Shown one piece after another: positions 19,076-27,879 of a DNA stretch of 64,000 nt. A program made the position numbers and the translations under genes. The notes under the pieces are model-generated. The model searched no databases. It had not been told where the DNA came from and was given only the letters and a program-made list of their open reading frames with translations. The DNA comes from Streptomyces sp. 130 (lineage in GTDB: Bacteria; Actinomycetota; Actinomycetes; Streptomycetales; Streptomycetaceae): NCBI RefSeq assembly GCF_007096885.1, contig NZ_VJNO01000008.1:1-64000 (forward strand). The letters are read 5' to 3'. Positions within the stretch are counted from its first letter, which is position 1. Every line of letters starts with the position of its first letter.

Positions 19076-21172
19076 GTGACGCCGCCCGTGAGCCGACACC
19101 TGATACCGGGCCGGGCCCTGCTCGCCGTCCTCCTGACGGTGTGCTGGCTGGCCCTGGCCCCCGCGCCGGCCGCCCGCGCCGACGACCCGGTCACGCTGTC
19201 CCGCGACGGGCAGATCACCGACAAGGTGGGCGCCCTGGGCGACCGCCGCCCCGAGGTGGTCACGGCCCTCGACCGGCTCTACGCCGGACACCGCCTCCAG
19301 CTCTTCGTGGTGTACGTGCGCGACTTCTCCGGGAACTCCGCGCGGGACTGGGCCGACGCGACCGCAGACCGCAACGGCCTCGGCCGCGACGACGTCCTGC
19401 TCGCCGTCGCCACCCATGCCCGGCAGTACGCCTACTCCGCCGACCAGGACGCCCCCCTCTCCGACGCGCGGCTCCGGGACGTGGCGAACACCGCGATCGA
19501 GCCGGCGCTGAAGGAGAACGACTGGGCGGGCGCCGCGATCGGCGCCGCCGACGGCTACGCCGCCGTCCTGTCCGGCGAGCCCGTGCCCACCCCGGCGATC
19601 ACCCCCGGCGCCGCCGACCCGGGCGCCGGCTCGGGCGGCACCAGCACCGGCGACCTGCTCCTGCCCGTCGTCCTGCTCTGCGCCGTGGCGGCCGTCGCCG
19701 CGTACGCCTTCCTGCGGCGCAAGCGGCGCGCCACCACCCGCACGACACCCGGCACGGCCGGCTGGGGCGGCGGCGGCCCGGCGCCCGCCCCGCTGCCGGA
19801 GCTCGACGCGAAGGCGAAGGAGACGCTGGTCGCCACCGACGACGCGGTCCGCACCAGCGAGGAGGAGCTGGGGTTCGCCACCGCCCAGTTCGGGGAAGAG
19901 GCCGCCGCGCCGTTCGCCGAGGCGGTGGCCTACGCCAAGGGCGAGCTGACCACCGCGTTCCGGCTGCGTCAGCAGCTGGACGACGCGTTCCCGGAGGACG
20001 ACGCGACGCGCCGGCGGATGCTGGACGAGATCCTCAGCCGCTGCGCGGACGCCGACGGCCGCCTCGACGCGGTCTCCGAGGACTTCGACCGGCTGCGCGA
20101 GCTGGAGCGCGAGGCGCCGCAGGCCCTGGCCGCCGCCGGGACCGCGCTCGGGGAGCTGACCGGCCGGGTCCCGGCCGCCGAGGCCGCGCTCGCCTCGATG
20201 CGCGAGCGGTACGCGGACCAGGCATCGGCCCCCGTCGCCGGTGACGCCGAAGAGGCCGGGGACCGGCTCGCCTTCGCGACCTCGTCCCTCGACCGGGCCC
20301 GGCAGGCGGTGGACGGCGGCGACCACGCGGCGGCGGCCGTCTACGTCCGGGCCGCCGAGGGGGCGCTCGACCAGGCGGGCACCCTCGTCGACGGCGTGGA
20401 GCGGCGCGCCCGCGAGCTGGACGAGGCGGCGGACCGGCTGACCGCCGCGCTGACCGAGCTGGACACCGACCTGGCCGACGCGGGCGGGCTGCTCGACGGC
20501 ACGGCGCGGGGGACGTCCACCGCCGACCTGCGCGGCCGGATCGCCCGCGCCCGTGCGGTGGCCGGCGATGTGCGCGCGGAGCGGGGCGGCCGGTACGACC
20601 CGATCGACGCGCTGCGCCGGGTGGAGGAGGCGGACCGGGCGCTGGACGAGGCGCTGGCCGGGGCCCGCGAGCGGGAACGGGGCGACACCCGGGCGCGCTC
20701 GCTGCTCGACGGGGCGCTGCTCACCGCGCGCTCCTCGGTCGCCGCCGCCGCGGACTTCGTCACGACGCACCGGGGCGCGGTCGGCAGCACCGCCCGGACC
20801 CGGCTCGCCGAGGCGCAGCGCCGGCTGGAGCGGGCCGCCGCGCTCGCGGACACCGGCGACGCGCAGGCCGCCCTGGCCGAGGCGAACCGCGCGGACGCGC
20901 TGGCCGGCGAGGCGCGGAGCCTGGCCGAGCAGGACGTACACGGGTACGGGTACGGGTACGGCGGCCCCGGCGGCCTGGCGGGCGGAGGCGGCGGAGGCAT
21001 GGGCGGCGCGGTGCTGGGCGGGATTCTCCTCGGCGGCCTGATGGGCGGGGGCGGCGGGCGCGGCGGCTTCCGGGGCGGCTTCGGGGGCGGCGGCTTCGGC
21101 GGGGGCGGCGGGCCCGGCAGCTTCGGCGGCGGGGGCACACGGGGCCGCCGGGGCGGCGGCGGACGCTTCTGA
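19076..21172 (+). CDS. TPM-domain membrane protein with coiled coil and Gly-rich tail
   Basis: About 698 residues. A signal-like helix (LLAVLLTVCWLALAPAPAARA) is followed by an extracytoplasmic TPM domain (about residues 40-170; ITDKVGALGDRRPEVVTALDRL and the DVLLAVATHARQYAYSAD core), a membrane helix (LLLPVVLLCAVAAVAAYAF) and about 400 residues of Ala/Glu/Arg-rich coiled coil. It ends in an almost pure Gly/Phe/Arg tail. Start choice is uncertain: GTG 19076 or GTG 19088, neither with a clear ribosome-binding site. It lies 66 nt before pspA on the same strand, which suggests a joint role in envelope stress. The function of TPM proteins of this kind is not settled. Confidence 0.87.
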   Translation: MTPPVSRHLIPGRALLAVLLTVCWLALAPAPAARADDPVTLSRDGQITDKVGALGDRRPEVVTALDRLYAGHRLQLFVVYVRDFSGNSARDWADATADRNGLGRDDVLLAVATHARQYAYSADQDAPLSDARLRDVANTAIEPALKENDWAGAAIGAADGYAAVLSGEPVPTPAITPGAADPGAGSGGTSTGDLLLPVVLLCAVAAVAAYAFLRRKRRATTRTTPGTAGWGGGGPAPAPLPELDAKAKETLVATDDAVRTSEEELGFATAQFGEEAAAPFAEAVAYAKGELTTAFRLRQQLDDAFPEDDATRRRMLDEILSRCADADGRLDAVSEDFDRLRELEREAPQALAAAGTALGELTGRVPAAEAALASMRERYADQASAPVAGDAEEAGDRLAFATSSLDRARQAVDGGDHAAAAVYVRAAEGALDQAGTLVDGVERRARELDEAADRLTAALTELDTDLADAGGLLDGTARGTSTADLRGRIARARAVAGDVRAERGGRYDPIDALRRVEEADRALDEALAGARERERGDTRARSLLDGALLTARSSVAAAADFVTTHRGAVGSTARTRLAEAQRRLERAAALADTGDAQAALAEANRADALAGEARSLAEQDVHGYGYGYGGPGGLAGGGGGGMGGAVLGGILLGGLMGGGGGRGGFRGGFGGGGFGGGGGPGSFGGGGTRGRRGGGGRF

Positions 21173-21238
21173 CGCGGAGGGCTTCCCGTACAGCCGTACG
21201 CGTAACCCCACGAGCAGCACAACCCCACAGGAGACCCC

Positions 21239-21952
21239 ATGAGCAAGCAGACCATCCTCGGCCGTGTCACCCAGCTGGCGAAGGCCAACATCAACGCGCT
21301 GCTCGACCAGGCCGAGGACCCGCAGAAGATGCTGGACCAGCTGATCCGCGACTACACCGCCAACATCGCGGAGGCGGAGCAGGCCGTGGCCGCCACCATC
21401 GGCAATCTCCGCCTGATGGAGCAGGACCACCGGGAGGACGTCGAGGCGGCCCGCGAGTGGGGCGGCAAGGCGCTCGCCGCGAGCCGCAAGGCGGACGAGC
21501 TGCGGGCGGGCGGCTCGGGACCCGAGGCGGACAAGTTCGACAACCTGGCGAAGGTCGCGCTGGGCCGGCAGCTCCAGGCCGAGAAGGAGGCCGGGACCGC
21601 GGAGCCGGCCATCGCCGCGCAGACCGAGGTGGTCGACAAGCTCAAGGCGGGCCTGGACCGGATGAAGGCGAAGCTCTCGGAGCTGAAGGCCAAGCGGGAC
21701 GAACTGGTGGCGCGCGCCAAGTCGGCGCAGGCGCAGAACCGGATGATGGACGCGGTGAAGAGCATCGACGTCCTGGACCCGACCAGCGAGCTGAGCCGGT
21801 TCGAGGACAAGGTGCGGCGCGAGGAGGCACGGGCCCTGGGCAAGCAGGAGCTGGCGGCCTCCTCGCTGGACGCGCAGTTCGAGGAGCTGGACGCGCTGGG
21901 CGACAGCGCCGAGGTGGAGGCCCGCCTCGCCGCGCTGAAGACCACGAAGTGA
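21239..21952 (+). CDS. pspA: PspA/IM30 family phage-shock protein
   Basis: Peripheral membrane-maintenance protein of 237 residues, predicted to form long alpha-helical hairpins that oligomerise on damaged membranes. The N-terminus MSKQTILGRVTQLAKANINA is the amphipathic membrane-binding helix. DPQKMLDQLIRDY and the conserved Glu/Lys-rich coiled coil follow. ATG 21239 is preceded by CAGGAGACCCC. No PspF-type activator adjoins it, as usual in actinobacteria. The gene ends 4 bp before the end of the convergent phosphatase gene. Confidence 0.94.
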   Translation: MSKQTILGRVTQLAKANINALLDQAEDPQKMLDQLIRDYTANIAEAEQAVAATIGNLRLMEQDHREDVEAAREWGGKALAASRKADELRAGGSGPEADKFDNLAKVALGRQLQAEKEAGTAEPAIAAQTEVVDKLKAGLDRMKAKLSELKAKRDELVARAKSAQAQNRMMDAVKSIDVLDPTSELSRFEDKVRREEARALGKQELAASSLDAQFEELDALGDSAEVEARLAALKTTK

Positions 21953-21956
21953 CGTC

Positions 21957-24554
21957 CTAGAACATGCTGAGCAGTTCCTCCACCGAGCGCTCGGCGGGCG
22001 GGCGCCCGTCCGGCAGCGGCAGCTCGAACCAGACGGTCTTGCCGCGCGGAGTCCGCCTGGCCCCCCAGGCCGCGCTGAGCAGCCCCACCAGCTGCAGACC
22101 CCGGCCGCCCTCGTCCGTGTCCCGGGCGCGTCGGCGCCTCGGCTGGACGAGACCGGCGTCCCACACCTCGCAGACCAGGGTGCGGTCGCGCAGCAGGCGG
22201 AGCCGGATCTCGCCCTCGCCGTAGCGCAGGGCGTTGGTGACCAGCTCGCTGACCAGGAGCTCCGTGGTGTCCACCAGGTCGTCGAGGCCCCAGCTGGTGA
22301 GCTGGCCCCTGGCCAGTTCGCGGGCGCGGCCGACCGAGCGGGGCTCGCGGGGCAGCCGCCAGTCGCCGACGGCCTCGGTGGGCAGGCCCTGGATGCGGGC
22401 CATCAGGAGCGCGATGTCGTCCTCGCCGTGCCGGGTGTGCAGCGAGCCGAGGACCCGGTCGCAGACGTCCTCCAGCGGCTGGGCCGGTTCGGTCAGGGCC
22501 TTGCGGAGGGCGGCAAGGCCCTCGTCCAGCGGGTGGTCGCGGGACTCGACGAGGCCGTCGGTGTAGAGGGCGAGGAGCGCGCCCTCCTTCAGCTCGACCT
22601 CGACCTCCTCGAAGGGTTCGCCGCCGACGCCCAGCGGCATCCCGGGGGGTACGTCGAGGAGCAGCGCGGCCTCGCCCGGCTCGACCACGGCGGGCGGCAG
22701 ATGGCCCGCGTTGGCGAAGGTGCAGCGCCGGGTGACCGGGTCGTAGACCGCGTAGACGCAGGTCGCCAGATACACCTCGGAGAGGTCGGCCTCCCGCGAC
22801 TTGTGCGCGGCGCGGGCGGGCCACTGGGCGCCCCCGCCGCCGGCCGCGGAGGCGGCGCCGGGGGCGCCGAGCCCCCGGGCGATCTCGTCCAGCGCGGACA
22901 GCACCTCGGCGGGTTCCAGGTCGAGCAGGGCCAGCGTGCGCACGGCGGTGCGCAGTTCGCCCATGGCCACGGCGGCGCGCAGGCCGCGCCCCATCACGTC
23001 GCCGACGACGAGCGCGGTGCGGTGCCCGGGCAGCTCGATCACGTCGAACCAGTCGCCGCCGACCTCGTTGGCGGTGTTGCCCGGCAGGTAGCGGCAGGCG
23101 ATGTCGAGCCCGGCGGCCTCCGGATCGCCGGGGGGCAGCAGGCTGCGCTGGAGGATCAGGGCGCGTTCGTGCTCGCGGCGGTAGAGGCGGGCGTTGTCGA
23201 TACAGACGGCGGCGCGGGCGGCCAGCTCGGTCGCGAGGGCCCGGTCCCGGTCGTCGAACGGCTCGCTGCCCTTCGTACGGGAGAAGCGGACGAGGCCCAC
23301 CACGTTGTCGTGGGCGACCATCGGCACGGCCAGCGTGGACTGCACGAAGCCCCGGTCGTCGCCGGGCACGTCCTTCACCCGGCCGGTGCGCAGCGCCGCG
23401 GCGCACGGCGAGCCGAAGGGGTAGCGGTGGACGGAGCCGAGGGCTGGGGGCGCGGACGCGTCGCCCGGTGGTCCGGAGTCGGAGGCGCCGGGGGCCGGGT
23501 GGGGCAGGGCGTCGGACACGGCGCTGGCGAAGGCGACGCGGCGCAGTTCGGCGGAGCCGCCGACCGCCTCCTGGCTGAACGGGCTCCAGCCGCCGGGCGC
23601 CGCCTCGTCCCCGGTGAGCAGGGCCTGGTAGAGGTCGACGGAGGCCAGGTCGCAGAAGACGGGGACGGCGACGTCGAGGAGTTCGCGGGCGGTGGTCTCC
23701 AGATCCAGGGAGTTGCCGATGCGGGCGCCGGCCTCGTTGAGCAGGGCGAGGTTGCGGCGGGCGCTGGCGGCCTCGCGGGCGGCGGTGTGACGCCGGGTCA
23801 CGTCGGTGGCGAGTCCGGCGATGCCGATGGGGCGGCCCGATCCGCTGTGCACCCGGTAGAGGTTCATCGACCAGTGGCGGCGCTCGGTGTCACCGGGGGC
23901 CGTACCGACGAGCTGGAGGTCGGTGACGGAGTTGCCCGTCGCCAGGACGCGTTCGAGCGTGGCGGTCAGGCGGTCGGCCTCGGCGCCGGTGAGGTAGTCG
24001 CCGACGGTGCGGCCCCGGTGGTCGTCGGCCCGGCCGCCGAAGACGGTGGCGAAGCGCTCGTTGGCCCGGACGACGGTGAGGTCGGTGCCGAAGAGGACGA
24101 ACCCGAAGGGAGATTGGCCGAAAATCGCCTGCGAGGCGGCGAGGTCCGTCTCGATGCGGCGCAGGGCGCGGACGTCCACGACGATGCAGACCGCCGCCCG
24201 TTCGCCGGTGGCCGTCTCGCTGGGCATCACATAGATCTCGGCGAGCCCGTGCGCCCCGCCCTCCCCGGGCATCCGGAACGGGACGAGGCCCGTCCACTCC
24301 TTGCCGTCGAGCACCTCGCCCACCCTGCGGTGGCCCTCACCGCGGACCTCGCCGGGCAGGAACGCCTCGACGGGGTCCTTGCCCACGGCCTCGTGGGCGG
24401 CCACGCCGAAGAGACCGGCGGCCCGGCGGCTCCACTGCTCGATCAGCCCATCGGGCCCGATCGAGAAGGAGGCGACTCTGATGTAGTCGTAGATCGAGCC
24501 AGGCGGACTGCTCTGCCACACGACGTCGCCCGCTGTCCCAGGTATCTCGCTCAC
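21957..24554 (-). CDS. PAS/PAS/GAF sensor with SpoIIE-type PP2C phosphatase and HATPase domain
   Basis: Multidomain signalling protein of 865 residues. Approximate order: PAS (20-130), PAS (135-255), GAF (275-460), PP2C/SpoIIE phosphatase (490-690) and a C-terminal GHKL ATPase (735-855). Metal-binding residues appear in EVGGDWFDVI, VVGDVMGRG and LYTDGLVESR. The ATPase domain has an N-box (LLVSELVTNALRYG) and a G-box (GRGLQLVGLLSAAWG). Such proteins dephosphorylate STAS anti-anti-sigma factors while the ATPase domain can phosphorylate them or bind sigma. The GTG start at 24554 has a GGAGGGG site. No STAS gene is nearby. Confidence 0.93.
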   Translation of the reverse strand: MSEIPGTAGDVVWQSSPPGSIYDYIRVASFSIGPDGLIEQWSRRAAGLFGVAAHEAVGKDPVEAFLPGEVRGEGHRRVGEVLDGKEWTGLVPFRMPGEGGAHGLAEIYVMPSETATGERAAVCIVVDVRALRRIETDLAASQAIFGQSPFGFVLFGTDLTVVRANERFATVFGGRADDHRGRTVGDYLTGAEADRLTATLERVLATGNSVTDLQLVGTAPGDTERRHWSMNLYRVHSGSGRPIGIAGLATDVTRRHTAAREAASARRNLALLNEAGARIGNSLDLETTARELLDVAVPVFCDLASVDLYQALLTGDEAAPGGWSPFSQEAVGGSAELRRVAFASAVSDALPHPAPGASDSGPPGDASAPPALGSVHRYPFGSPCAAALRTGRVKDVPGDDRGFVQSTLAVPMVAHDNVVGLVRFSRTKGSEPFDDRDRALATELAARAAVCIDNARLYRREHERALILQRSLLPPGDPEAAGLDIACRYLPGNTANEVGGDWFDVIELPGHRTALVVGDVMGRGLRAAVAMGELRTAVRTLALLDLEPAEVLSALDEIARGLGAPGAASAAGGGGAQWPARAAHKSREADLSEVYLATCVYAVYDPVTRRCTFANAGHLPPAVVEPGEAALLLDVPPGMPLGVGGEPFEEVEVELKEGALLALYTDGLVESRDHPLDEGLAALRKALTEPAQPLEDVCDRVLGSLHTRHGEDDIALLMARIQGLPTEAVGDWRLPREPRSVGRARELARGQLTSWGLDDLVDTTELLVSELVTNALRYGEGEIRLRLLRDRTLVCEVWDAGLVQPRRRRARDTDEGGRGLQLVGLLSAAWGARRTPRGKTVWFELPLPDGRPPAERSVEELLSMF

Positions 24555-24715
24555 GCGACCGTCCCCTCCAGCTCACACACCGGACCGGTCATGCCCGCAG
24601 TATTCAGCACTACGGCCCCGTCCGGCACGGCGTTCACGATCACAGCACGGTCTCAGTCCCTTTCAGCCAGGTTCGGCCCCGACCTCCGGTGATCGCTGTG
24701 CGTCCCACCTCACTC

Positions 24716-25135
24716 CTAACCAGGCAGAGCCAGCTCGAACCACACCGTCTTGCCGGTCTTTCCCCGCCGGGTCCCCCAGCGCCGGGCCGCGCAGGCCACG
24801 AGCTGCAGTCCCCGACCGCTCTCCGCGTCGGGCCCCGCCGTACGTTCGGTGGGCGGATCGGGGAGGGGATCGGAGACTTCGACGAGGAGGCCGGACCGGG
24901 CGGCGGAGCGGTCCCCGTCCGGCTGGGGGCGCAGCAGCCGCACCCCGATGGGGCCGGGGGTGTAGCGCATGGAGTTGGTGACCAGCTCACTGACCAGCAG
25001 CATCGCTTCGTCACCGACGACGGCGTCGAGGCCCCAGTCGCGCAGGGTGTCGTGGACGGCGTGCCGGGCGGTGCGCACGGCACCGGGCACAGCCGGAAAG
25101 CTCCACTCGGCGCGATCGCCTTCGGTATCGGTCAC
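24716..25135 (-). CDS. RsbW-like GHKL ATP-binding regulatory protein
   Basis: Small cytoplasmic ATPase-fold protein of about 139 residues with the N-box MLLVSELVTNSMRYT and G-box SGRGLQLVACAARRWG. It is of the anti-sigma/serine-kinase type abundant in Streptomyces. GTG 25135 is preferred (GGGAG about 10 nt upstream). Other starts at GTG 25144 and ATG 25195 are possible but lack a ribosome-binding site. It lies 161 nt upstream of the phosphatase gene on the same strand, and its sequence resembles the ATPase domain of that protein, so the two may act in one partner-switching circuit. Confidence 0.85.
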   Translation of the reverse strand: MTDTEGDRAEWSFPAVPGAVRTARHAVHDTLRDWGLDAVVGDEAMLLVSELVTNSMRYTPGPIGVRLLRPQPDGDRSAARSGLLVEVSDPLPDPPTERTAGPDAESGRGLQLVACAARRWGTRRGKTGKTVWFELALPG

Positions 25136-25306
25136 GCCGATCACTCCCAGAGCCGGCAACGGTGACGCCCTGTCTGTGCGGGACAAACACCACATACCCG
25201 ATATTCAGGAGCGAATACCGTCGGCCTCGACACGCGGGGCGTACGGGTGTACGGCGGCGCGCACGTACGGGTGCCCGGGAAGCGGGGGCGCACACCCCCG
25301 CCCCCA

Positions 25307-25427
25307 CGCGCCGCATCTTGATCCGCCCCCGCCCGCCGCCATCTTGATCCGCCCCCGCGCGCCGCGCCTTGACCCGCTCCCGCGCCGCGCCTTGTTCCGC
25401 TCCCGCGCCGCGCCTTGACCCGCCCGC
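25307..25427. repeat. Imperfect 23-26-nt tandem repeat, five copies
   Basis: Five successive units built on GCGCCGCGCCTTGACCCGCTCCC, drifting to GCGCCGCATCTTGATCCGCCCC at the left end. The array lies immediately beyond the stop of the PadR-NUDIX gene. Each unit keeps the core CTTG(A/T)(T/C)CCGC. No gene is seen in the rest of 25136-25432. Confidence 0.8.
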
Positions 25428-25432
25428 GCCGC

Positions 25433-26362
25433 TCAGGCGAGGTCGCCCGAGGCCCTGAGGTCGTCGAAGAGCAGCTGGTCGACGGGCGGCACGCGGTCGC
25501 GGTCGGCGTACGAGAACCACGCCACGTCCTCGATCTCGCTGCTGGCCCTCAGCTCGCCGCTGAACCCGGCGGTGTAGCAGGCCATCCGGACCACCGTGCC
25601 GTCCGGGAGACCGGGCCCGCCGGCCTCGTACGTCCCCACGTGCACGACGGACTCCGCGTCGATGCGGACCGTCAGCTCCTCCTCGATCTCGCGCACCAGC
25701 GTGTCGAGGTCGCTCTCGGCACCCTCCCGCTTGCCGCCCGGGATGTAGAAGACGTCCTTTCCGCGCGGGCGCGCGCACAGGATGCGGCCGTCCTCGATCC
25801 GCACCCACGCCACCGTGTCGATCAGCCCCGGTGCGCCCCCGCCCTCCAGTTCGCCGATCGCCTCGGCCAGCCACTTCTTCTCCTCGGTGCCCGTGGCGCG
25901 GGCGATGCGCAGCATTCCCTGCCGGAAGAGCGTGGGCGCCTCCTCGGCCCGCATCGGCTCGCCGTCCCGGTAGAAGAAGCTCGCGGGGGCGTCGAGGAAC
26001 GCCTGCCGCCGGCGCAGGACCGCCGCCTGCCCGGCGCGGTCGGGGAGGTGGTGCAGGAAGGCGAGCAGCGTGAAGAAGCGCTGCCCGTCGGTGATCTCGG
26101 CCTCCTTGGGGTGCCCGAGCCGGGCGTGCAGCTCCTCGCGTCCGGCCTCGGTGAGGGAGAGGACCCGGCGGGGTGCGGACCCGGTGCCGGGTTCGGTGCG
26201 CTGGTCGACCAGGCCCGCCTTCACGAGGCGGGAAATGGCCGGATAGAGCGCCCCGTCACTGACCGCGCGGATGTGGCCGCTGAGGGCCTGGATGCGGGCC
26301 TTCAGCTCGTATCCGTGCAGGGGCTCCTCGGAGAGGAATCCCAGAATCGACAGCTCCAGCAC
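25433..26362 (-). CDS. PadR-family regulator fused to a NUDIX hydrolase domain
   Basis: Fusion protein of 309 residues. Residues 1-90 are a PadR winged helix (ILGFLSEEPLHGYELKARI, the DGALYPAISRLVKAGLV recognition region, then a wing). Residues 95-180 are a helical PadR/Vir C-terminal segment. Residues 185-300 form a NUDIX domain with the box GKREGAESDLDTLVREIEEE, which fits GX5EX7REUXEE. The usual Gly near the end of the box is Thr. The NUDIX part may hydrolyse a nucleoside-diphosphate derivative or serve as a ligand sensor. The gene is divergent from a MATE exporter, with a 41-bp palindrome between them as likely operator. Confidence 0.9.
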   Translation of the reverse strand: MLELSILGFLSEEPLHGYELKARIQALSGHIRAVSDGALYPAISRLVKAGLVDQRTEPGTGSAPRRVLSLTEAGREELHARLGHPKEAEITDGQRFFTLLAFLHHLPDRAGQAAVLRRRQAFLDAPASFFYRDGEPMRAEEAPTLFRQGMLRIARATGTEEKKWLAEAIGELEGGGAPGLIDTVAWVRIEDGRILCARPRGKDVFYIPGGKREGAESDLDTLVREIEEELTVRIDAESVVHVGTYEAGGPGLPDGTVVRMACYTAGFSGELRASSEIEDVAWFSYADRDRVPPVDQLLFDDLRASGDLA

Positions 26363-26421
26363 GCGCCGAGCTCCTTGTTTCGTCCGTCACCCTGCTTGCC
26401 CGTCCGGCGCGCTCATGCTAT

Positions 26422-26462
26422 CTCTTTCCGCTGCACCTCGATTCGAGGTACAGCGGAAAGAG
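26422..26462. promoter_or_regulatory. 41-bp near-perfect palindrome between the PadR-NUDIX and MATE genes
   Basis: Arms of 20 nt (26422-26441 and 26443-26462) around a single central T, with one mismatched pair. The core is ACCTCGATTCGAGGT and the outer part CTCTTTCCGCTG/CAGCGGAAAGAG. It ends 9 nt before the MATE start codon and lies 60 nt from the regulator start. A dimeric PadR protein bound here could block both promoters. On the plus-strand mRNA it would also form a strong hairpin close to the start codon. Confidence 0.8.
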
Positions 26463-26471
26463 GGGGCGGTC

Positions 26472-27863
26472 ATGGAGGCGGTGGAGCACCGGCGCACGCT
26501 GGTGGCACTCGCGGGCCCGGTCTACGTCGAGCTCCTCGCGGGGGTCGCGGCCGGGATCATCAACATGGTCTGGGTGGCCCGGCTGGGCGGGGCGGCGGTC
26601 GCCGCGGTCGCCGCCGCCACCAACGTGGAGAACCTGCTGCTCGGCGTCATCCTGGTCGCCGGCTCGGGTACGACCGTGCTCGTCGCGCGGGCCAGGGGCG
26701 CGGACGACCCGGCGGCGCTGCGCTCGGCGGTGCGGGGCGGCTGGGCGCTATGGGCCCTGGTCACGCCGGTGGCCGCCGTGGGCGGATACCTCTGCCGCGC
26801 CCCGCTGGCCCGGCTCGTTCTCGGGACCGGCGAGGGCGGCGCACCGGCCCTGGCCGCCGGCTACTTCGCGATCGCGCTGCCGGGCATCGCGGTGTTCTTC
26901 GCGTCCCACGTGGTCGACGGCATCCTGAAGGGCGCGGGCGACACCCGCACCCCGATGCGGCTCGCGCTCCTCGCGAACGGCCTGATCCTCGGTCTGGACC
27001 CGTTGCTCATCCTGGGGTTCGGGCTCGGGGTGCGCGGCGCGGCGGTCGCCACGGTGCTGGGCCGGGCCGCCGCGCTCACCTGCGGTCTCGTGGCGCTGCG
27101 CCGCAACGGCGTGCTGCGGTGGGCCGCCGCCGCCCCGGCCGGTGCGGGCGGCGTGCGCGGGAGCCTGGCCGCGGACGCGCGCGGGACCGCCGCCACGGGC
27201 CTGCCCATGTCGGCGGAGTTCACCGCGCGGATGGCGGGGGCGCTCGCGCTCGTCGCCGTCGTCGCCCGGATCGGGGTGGACGAGGTCGCCGCGTACGGGA
27301 TCGCGACGAAGGCGATGTACGTCGCGACGATGGCCTTCTACGCGGTGCGCCAGGCCGCCGCCATCCGCACCGCCCATCTGCTCGGCGCCGGACGCGACGC
27401 TCGGCGGGCCATCGGGCGGCAGGCCGTGCTGGTGGCCGGGGCGCTCGGCCTCACCGCCGCGACGGCGCTCCTCGTGGCCGCCCCCTGGATCATGCGGGCC
27501 TTCGGCAGCGAGGGGGCGGTGGCCGGGGCCGGGGCGCTCTATCTGCGCTGCGTGGGACCGTATCTGCTGCTGCTCGCCTGCTTCATCGCGCTCGGCGGTG
27601 TCTTCGAGGGCAGCGGCGCGAGCCCGGCCCTCGCCCGCGTCACCGCCTGCGGGGTCGCCGCCCAACTCGCGCTCGCGTACGCCATGTCGGGGTGGGGGCT
27701 GCCGGGCATCTGCCTGGCCATGGGCCTCTCGACGGCCTCGCAGTGCGCCGCCGTCGCCGCCATGTACCGGCGCACGGCGCGTCCGGGAGCCCCCCGGACT
27801 CCCGCCCCGGCAGCCGACGGGCCCTCACCCCGGAACGATTCGGGGAGCGCACCGGCGCATTAG
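26472..27863 (+). CDS. MATE family multidrug/metabolite efflux transporter
   Basis: Membrane exporter of about 463 residues starting at ATG 26472 behind a G-rich site. Two MatE halves are seen: residues 10-165 (ALAGPVYVELLAGVAAGIINM) and 235-400 (AATGLPMSAEFTARMAGALALVAV). Twelve helices are expected. The segment DGILKGAGDTRTPM is characteristic of MATE proteins. It is probably a drug or secondary-metabolite exporter repressed by the divergent PadR-NUDIX protein. The start codon lies just beyond the 41-bp palindrome. Confidence 0.92.
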   Translation: MEAVEHRRTLVALAGPVYVELLAGVAAGIINMVWVARLGGAAVAAVAAATNVENLLLGVILVAGSGTTVLVARARGADDPAALRSAVRGGWALWALVTPVAAVGGYLCRAPLARLVLGTGEGGAPALAAGYFAIALPGIAVFFASHVVDGILKGAGDTRTPMRLALLANGLILGLDPLLILGFGLGVRGAAVATVLGRAAALTCGLVALRRNGVLRWAAAAPAGAGGVRGSLAADARGTAATGLPMSAEFTARMAGALALVAVVARIGVDEVAAYGIATKAMYVATMAFYAVRQAAAIRTAHLLGAGRDARRAIGRQAVLVAGALGLTAATALLVAAPWIMRAFGSEGAVAGAGALYLRCVGPYLLLLACFIALGGVFEGSGASPALARVTACGVAAQLALAYAMSGWGLPGICLAMGLSTASQCAAVAAMYRRTARPGAPRTPAPAADGPSPRNDSGSAPAH

Positions 27864-27879
27864 CCCGTGCGCCGGGCCC

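Noticed and set aside
25307..25427. Possible CRISPR array
   Set aside because: The repeats are directly adjoining without unique spacers and are too degenerate, so it is a simple tandem repeat.
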